Assembly: GCF_036323735.1 (NCBI RefSeq)
Contig: NW_026947367.1
Location: 1,992,501-2,056,500, forward strand
Source: Rattus norvegicus
Taxonomy: Eukaryota; Chordata; Mammalia; Rodentia; Muridae
Direction: 5' to 3'
DNA: 64,000 nt
Below the pieces are notes generated by a model. That model had not been told where the DNA came from. It was given only the letters and a program-made list of their open reading frames with translations, and searched no databases. Positions 58,961 to 64,000 of this stretch are shown one piece after another. A program made the position numbers and the translations under genes. Numbering within the stretch: position 1 is the stretch's first letter; each line of letters opens with the position of its first letter.

Positions 58961-59799
58961 GTGCAGTGAGCTGGCCTTTTCTTTATTCCTGTAATGAAAG
59001 CAAATATTTGTTATTTTCAGTTCCTTCAGAGAGCTTGCTATGTGACTAGATCATTCAGCAACTCAGTATTAGGGTCTTAGATGTGCAATTTAATTTTAAT
59101 GTAATTGCATTTAGGTGAAGCTGTGGGTCGTTTGAGTTTATTAAACAGGAATGGGTCACATGAGATTAGAAAGTGGGGTTAAAACAGTGTGGTTTGGAAT
59201 ATATCGAGCATGTGGGATATGAATGTAGAAGTAAGAATGATGCAGACAGTATAGTATAAGTGAGAGAGGCATAGAAGCGGTGTGGAAAAAGAACTGAGGG
59301 AGGTAGGATGAAGTTCAATGTCTGCAAACATGACATAAGGCAACCTGTCACTTTATAGGTTAGGTTAAAATAAATACTAAAATTGAAAACTGATACCTTA
59401 TTTTTCTTTCTTTTTTTTTTGGAGCTGGGATAAGACCTTAATTTTTAATGCAATATACATCATGTTTGAGATAAAATGCCAGCAAGTGATATCAAAATAA
59501 TATAGTTATCTTATTTGATCTTAGTCATACTCTGCATAATTATTTGTTAAAAACATCACTTATCTTCCAATTGTGGTATCATTTAAAAAATTGCCTGTGA
59601 GGTAATAATTATTTATGGTAGAAGAGTATTATTATTATAAGAATATCAGCTGGAAAAAATGTGATTTGATTTATATTTTAAGTTGCTTTTTGCTTAATTT
59701 TTGCCCCTCTTGACATTCACTCATACTGAAATATAATTTTCAATGTTGATATACTACTATAAAAATATGTTTCTGCAGGGTTTTTGAAATTGCTCAATT
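58961..59799. other. AT-rich unassigned DNA with an ID remnant
   Basis: At 59409-59430 a T run followed by GGAGCTGGGA matches only the 3' end of an inverted ID SINE; the rest of the body is missing. Otherwise no gene or repeat is recognised. Confidence 0.55.
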
Positions 59800-60890
59800 A
59801 TAAGTTCATATTATCCATAAAGTTCAGGATACCCTCCACAAACCTCACAGATACAAAGAGGATAAACAAGAAGAAAGGCTTAAATGCAGGTACTTGACTC
59901 TCACTTAGAATGGGGAATAAAATAGTCTTGGAGGGAGATTGAGGGAAGGAACTGGTTGGAAGAAGGAAGGGAGAAGAGAATGAATTATGTGTGGGAAGGG
60001 ACAGGAGATATGGCCAGATAGTCATGAGAAGGAAAGGAAATCTTGAACTTATGGTGATGAGGACGTAGGGGAAATATCCAGGGTGAGAAAGAGTCCTGGG
60101 ATAGGGTAGGTACCCACGAATCAATGGGGGTTTCCTAGGCTGTGACTTACATTGGTGATATGGAACATGAAGAGGTCAACTCCTGTGGCAAGGAAGTACC
60201 ACCAGTGGAGGGTTAAAGACACCAGTACACCCACAAAGCATTCAACGTAAAATTCGTCAAGTCTAAAAGAAAATCAGCGACTGAGTGACTTGCCAGTGAA
60301 ATTGAGATCCATCCCATAGTCAAGCAACAATTCATGGCATTATTAATGTTGTTCTATTACACTCGCAGATAGGCGCATGTTGTACTGAGAGACCCCACCC
60401 AGCAGCAGACTCAGGCAGATACAGACACCTACAGCCAAACAGTGGATGGAGCTTGAGGACAGTTTGGTGGCCCAAAAGGCAATAGAAACTGCACAGGAAG
60501 AACAACAGTGTCAACTAACTTAGTCCCCGGGGTACTCTTAGAGCCTGAGCCCTAACCAAAGATGATGCACAGGGTGTAGCTAGGCCCCTGGTGCATATGT
60601 GGCAGACATGTAGATCAATCTTCATGTAGCTTCCGCAAAAACTTGAGTGGGGGAAGTCCTAAAAGTTGTAGCCTGACCGAGGAATCTGTTCCCAGACAGG
60701 GTTCCGTTGTCTAACTGCAGTTGGAGAGGATGTGCCTAATTCTGAAGAGATTTGATGTTTCAGAGTTGGGGCCATAACTAGGTGTGTCATCATCTTAGGA
60801 GAGAAGAGGAGTGGGACAGAGACTCTGTGAGGAAGTGACAAGGGAGGGGCAGCGTTTGGTATGGAAATTAAAAAAAATAATTACTAAATT
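59800..60890 (+). mobile_element. L1 3' end (ORF2 tail and 3'UTR), old
   Basis: The segment 59800-60120 matches the end-of-ORF2/3'UTR start type. 60160-60880 matches the L1 3'UTR type with GCAGCAGACTCAGGCAGATA and AAACAGTGGATGGAGCTTG, also seen inverted at 23461-23950. It ends with GGAAATTAAAAAAAATAATT. 5'-truncated. Confidence 0.78.
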
Positions 60891-61283
60891 TGCTACATCT
60901 TTTTCAGTAATCTCCTAGATTATAGTCTCACTGTAGATAAATACTGTGTTGAAATCCAATCTCTATTTGTGGACTTCTATTAGGATAGCTGTTTAGTTTC
61001 TCTTTCCTTATCACAAGAGGTCATAAATAAGGGTCTAGCACTGCAATTTTCTTCAGAAGGCAGGCATAGATGTACCACAAACGAGGAGAGTAGGCAAACG
61101 AAATATAACTGAAAATTGAAGATTGAGCTAGAGTAGTGAACAGAAAAGTTATTTCCCATTTAATAACATGCCTTTTTATCATGAACAAATACAGGAACAG
61201 AAGATTCCATATATATATAACATATAACATATTTTTGGTCTTACATTTTCCTTTCCTTCAACTTCCCATAGATATTTCTAGTT

Positions 61284-61335
<52 letters not shown>

Positions 61336-61589
61336 TGAACAGCACTTGAAACTCAGCAGAAGATTCAGTGCAATGACCATGCGATTTACCTTATCATTAA
61401 AGAAGGAGTTTTCCAACTCTTTATCTGACATAGGGATCATATCCATTGAATAAGACCCAAAAACTTATTCTTCAAAAATATATTACATACTAGAACAAAT
61501 GCTTAAAATAATAGCACAAAAATTATCAAAATGTACAGGAAAAATACTAAACCCACAAATCATTGGTTAAGTATAAATACAAATGACAA
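60891..61589. other. Unassigned DNA with (TA)n/(TG)n microsatellite
   Basis: A TA microsatellite lies at 61285-61332. The flanks are AT-rich with no gene recognised. A 105-codon plus-strand frame (61136-61453) runs through the microsatellite and is not considered coding. Confidence 0.6.
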
Positions 61590-62600
61590 TGTTTATACTG
61601 TGTTGCTAAAAAATGTTCCCTAGAATACAGATGCTCGGACTAAATTTTAATATAGCTACTATAGAAATCAATATAGAAACTAAAAACTGAAATCACTTGT
61701 GATTCAATAGTACCACTGAAAGAATATGTACCTGAAAGTATCTACCTATATATTTCTATGGTACCTTTATTAAATGAGTTTATCTTCTCACTGTTCACAA
61801 TATCCATGTTACAAAATTGGATAAATGACATATATAGACACTAGACGTTTATGTAACCAGAAAAAGAGAAAAATTACATAATTGGAATGGATATTGATGA
61901 AGCTAGATATCATTGTCCCAATTGAAAAGAATAGAACTGTGAGGACAAATGCCTTAATCTTATGAAAGTAGACAACTACAGTTTGTTTGACTTTGAATCC
62001 TCTTCTATAGAAGGGAAGTCAGATCTCATGCTGTAAACATGGTCAAAGTTTCCCATGTCTCAAATGGTTGTAGAGAGGATCCTACTTCTCCTGTTTTGCT
62101 AAATGACCATGTTGTCAAACTGTCTTCCAATTCTTATTGTTTTTGTCCATAGATTACAGCTTTCATGAGCTGTGGTCAGAGAAATGTGTATGTGTACTGT
62201 GCAACAATTACTGCTGATATGTGTAACTGGTATAAGTGCTAAGACTGTGAGAAGATGAAAGCTGATCATACGGCTGGGGAAACATTGCAGAAAATGAGAA
62301 GAAAGAATGTGAGGATTGGGAGGATGCAATCGTGACCTCTGGACATGACACAGTTATTGGACCTATGGACTCACTGCATCTACCCTCGTATTCACAAGTC
62401 CAGCACATGATTAAGACAAGATTAGGCAACATCCCAGCACGCAGTACTCAGTAAAGGAATGGATTACAAAGAAAAGAAAAAAATATAAAGAACATGAAAC
62501 TGGAATGAGAATGTTCTGGAAAGAGTAGAACCAAGTTTAGGATAGGTGGGATCAAGGTACATTGTATATATGTATGAAGAATAAGTAAAAATTCCAAAAT
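61590..62600 (+). mobile_element. Ancient L1 3' end
   Basis: Resembles an older rodent L1 3' region: the ORF2 tail to about 61900, then 3'UTR phrases such as AAGTAGACAACTACAGTTTG, GTCTCAAATGGTTGTAGAGA and GACATGACACAGTTATTGG, ending near AAAATAAAAAATTC (62600). It is heavily diverged and the subfamily is uncertain. Confidence 0.65.
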
Positions 62601-63302
62601 AAAAAATTCTGAAAATCTATTAAGACTTGTTGTAACCTCTGCAAGTCACTTTTTTCCCCTAAAAGTATCCTCACTTTTGGTAAGTTGCAGGAAAGTCAAT
62701 GTTACATTAGTTCAGTGCATGGTGTCTGCATTATGGAAATATCAAACTGAGGGTCATTAATCTGTACAGATAAATTCTATCACCTGTTCAAATAAAATAA
62801 AATTAAACACTGTAATGATCCACCAAAACCAAACTGCACACTGGAGAGGTCAATGCAACCTGAAAAATGCCCTCTTCTTAACCTCAACCATTTTAATCTT
62901 TGAAACTCTGAATACATGTGAAGAAAAAAGGTCTATCCTGATACACAACATGTAGTATGGTGTCTTTGTGACTTATATGGCAAGACATTCAGGGTTGCAC
63001 ATTGCCTTCATTATGTCATTCATTTTAAAAATCCTAGGAGACCAAGATCTAAAATTCATGGGCTTTTGTACTGACAGCTATGGATTGCACTCTGTCCATG
63101 ATAACTTTATGTATATTGGTTAAACTCTGAAAGTCAATTTGCTCCCTCACAAATTAAATTGATTCATTGCTATGGTTATGATAATGATTTTTTGTAGAAT
63201 AGTTATAAATTTCTCATGACAAAATGTGCTTCCTCTTCTGTTGCTTTGTCGGCTATTGATGAGCTTAACCCTCTTCCTTCCCAACATAGCACTTACTATA
63301 GA
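62601..63302. other. Unassigned DNA
   Basis: No ORF over 60 codons other than the start of a frame near 63216, and no recognised repeat. Nothing further can be supported. Confidence 0.55.
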
Positions 63303-63785
63303 TTATTTTTCACTGTCGATCTTATATACACTAAAGATAGGAAAAACACTGAAAATAGTATGGGCTTTGTTTTCTGTCCCAAAAGTTCTTTTTTTGAATT
63401 CTTCTTCATCATTTTCATCACCACCACCACCAACAACAACAATGACATCATCACCATCATCATCTAATTTACATGAAACTGAATTTGAAATTTTATTACA
63501 CAATGAAATGAGGAGTATTCCCTTTGAAGCAGAGATATTGATGAAGACTAACTCCTGTGCAGTCATTTTAGTGCTATAAAGACATTGCCAAAATTGCTTC
63601 AGATGATTTATTGAAATGCTAGCGCTCTTTGCAACTGGTTTTGAGAGTCCCTTAGTGAAAGTATGGTTTTCTACAGCAAGACCTTCATTAACAGAAGTTT
63701 GATTTAAACCATGTACCAACGAAGTGAAATTGTGCCAGAAATAAAATAGTGCCTCTCCAGAAACAGCTTTTATCCAATAATTCAC
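63303..63785 (-). CDS. Orphan ORF, 160 codons, unknown function
   Basis: The open minus-strand frame begins after an in-frame stop about 20 bp upstream of 63785. The first codon is GTG, not ATG, so a normal start is lacking. The predicted protein is not L1-derived. It contains KLDDDGDDVIVVVGGGGDEN, produced by a (CAT/CAC/CAA)n trinucleotide tract at 63415-63467, flanked by ordinary-looking sequence. No domain, signal peptide or splice signals are convincing. It could be chance, part of a larger exon, or a degraded retrocopy. Overlapping plus-strand frames of 83 and 117 codons (63216-63467, 63226-63579) use the same tract and are less plausible. Confidence 0.2.
   Translation of the reverse strand: MNYWIKAVSGEALFYFWHNFTSLVHGLNQTSVNEGLAVENHTFTKGLSKPVAKSASISINHLKQFWQCLYSTKMTAQELVFINISASKGILLISLCNKISNSVSCKLDDDGDDVIVVVGGGGDENDEEEFKKRTFGTENKAHTIFSVFPIFSVYKIDSEK
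63415..63467. repeat. Trinucleotide (CAC/CAA/CAT)n tract
   Basis: CACCACCACCACCAACAACAAC followed by ATCATCACCATCATCATC-type repeats. It explains the low-complexity segment of the overlapping minus-strand frame. Confidence 0.9.
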
Positions 63786-64000
63786 ATCTACTTCTATTTC
63801 TTAATTGCTATATTGATATGGGCTTAGGATACAATATATTCTGATTTATTAATGGTATTTTAGTTTTATTTGGTAAATTGTGAAAATTTCAAAGGAACAT
63901 ACCTATATCCCATACAACTTTTAATTTGAACTTGAAGAGTTTCATGAAAACTGAAGTATCAAAAATGTATATCTTCCCATTGAAAATGTGTAACATCCAT
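63786..64000. other. AT-rich unassigned DNA to window edge
   Basis: No ORF, repeat or motif that can be supported. Confidence 0.6.

Overview
This is a gene-poor, AT- and repeat-rich window of a murid rodent genome, almost certainly rat (Rattus norvegicus). The evidence is three rat-type ID SINEs (at 50051, 52844 and 57715), young rat-style L1 elements, one with two tandem ~0.6-kb 5'UTR monomers, very many older Lx/L1 pieces, and long (TA)n, (CA)n and (ATCT)n microsatellites. I see no intact host protein-coding gene. Chromosomal location cannot be read from the sequence.

Region 1 (1-36985) is the most distinctive part. It is an array of about eleven diverged, same-orientation copies of a composite unit of roughly 2.2 kb, which I cannot name. 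Each complete unit has about 1.65 kb of non-L1 DNA, then about 0.5 kb of an L1 3'UTR on the minus strand, then a (TA)n-rich microsatellite leading to the next copy. Several copies keep a CRE-like TGATGTCA about 165-170 bp upstream of a TATAAA. The array has been broken up: an L1 with two 5'UTR monomers (about 5236-10478), an unassigned 0.6-kb insertion (15678-16262), a 7-kb block of foreign DNA (21286-28395), and an ERV2-like provirus with two LTRs and a lysine-tRNA-type primer binding site (29888-31607). Individual units are fused, internally deleted or scrambled, often at TA tracts.

The 7-kb block contains a minus-strand degraded coding region for a Ser/Thr-rich repetitive protein (longest open stretch 21879-22715), several L1 fragments in both orientations, and about 0.85 kb of unassigned DNA.

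Region 2 (36986-48540) holds a minus-strand L1 piece, a 1.25-kb LTR-like sequence, a full-length L1 (39290-45745) with a perfect 13-bp target-site duplication and broken ORF1 and ORF2, and a minus-strand 3'-truncated L1.

Region 3 (48541-64000) is AT-rich, mostly unassigned DNA with ID SINEs, an inverted/rearranged L1 (53481-57130), two old L1 3' ends (59800-60890 and about 61590-62600), a possible first exon with TATA box and splice donor near 58717-58873, and a 160-codon orphan minus-strand ORF (63303-63785).

Biologically, this is a retrotransposon landing zone. The only sequences that might be more than transposon debris are the composite unit family, the Ser/Thr-rich ORF and the possible exon.
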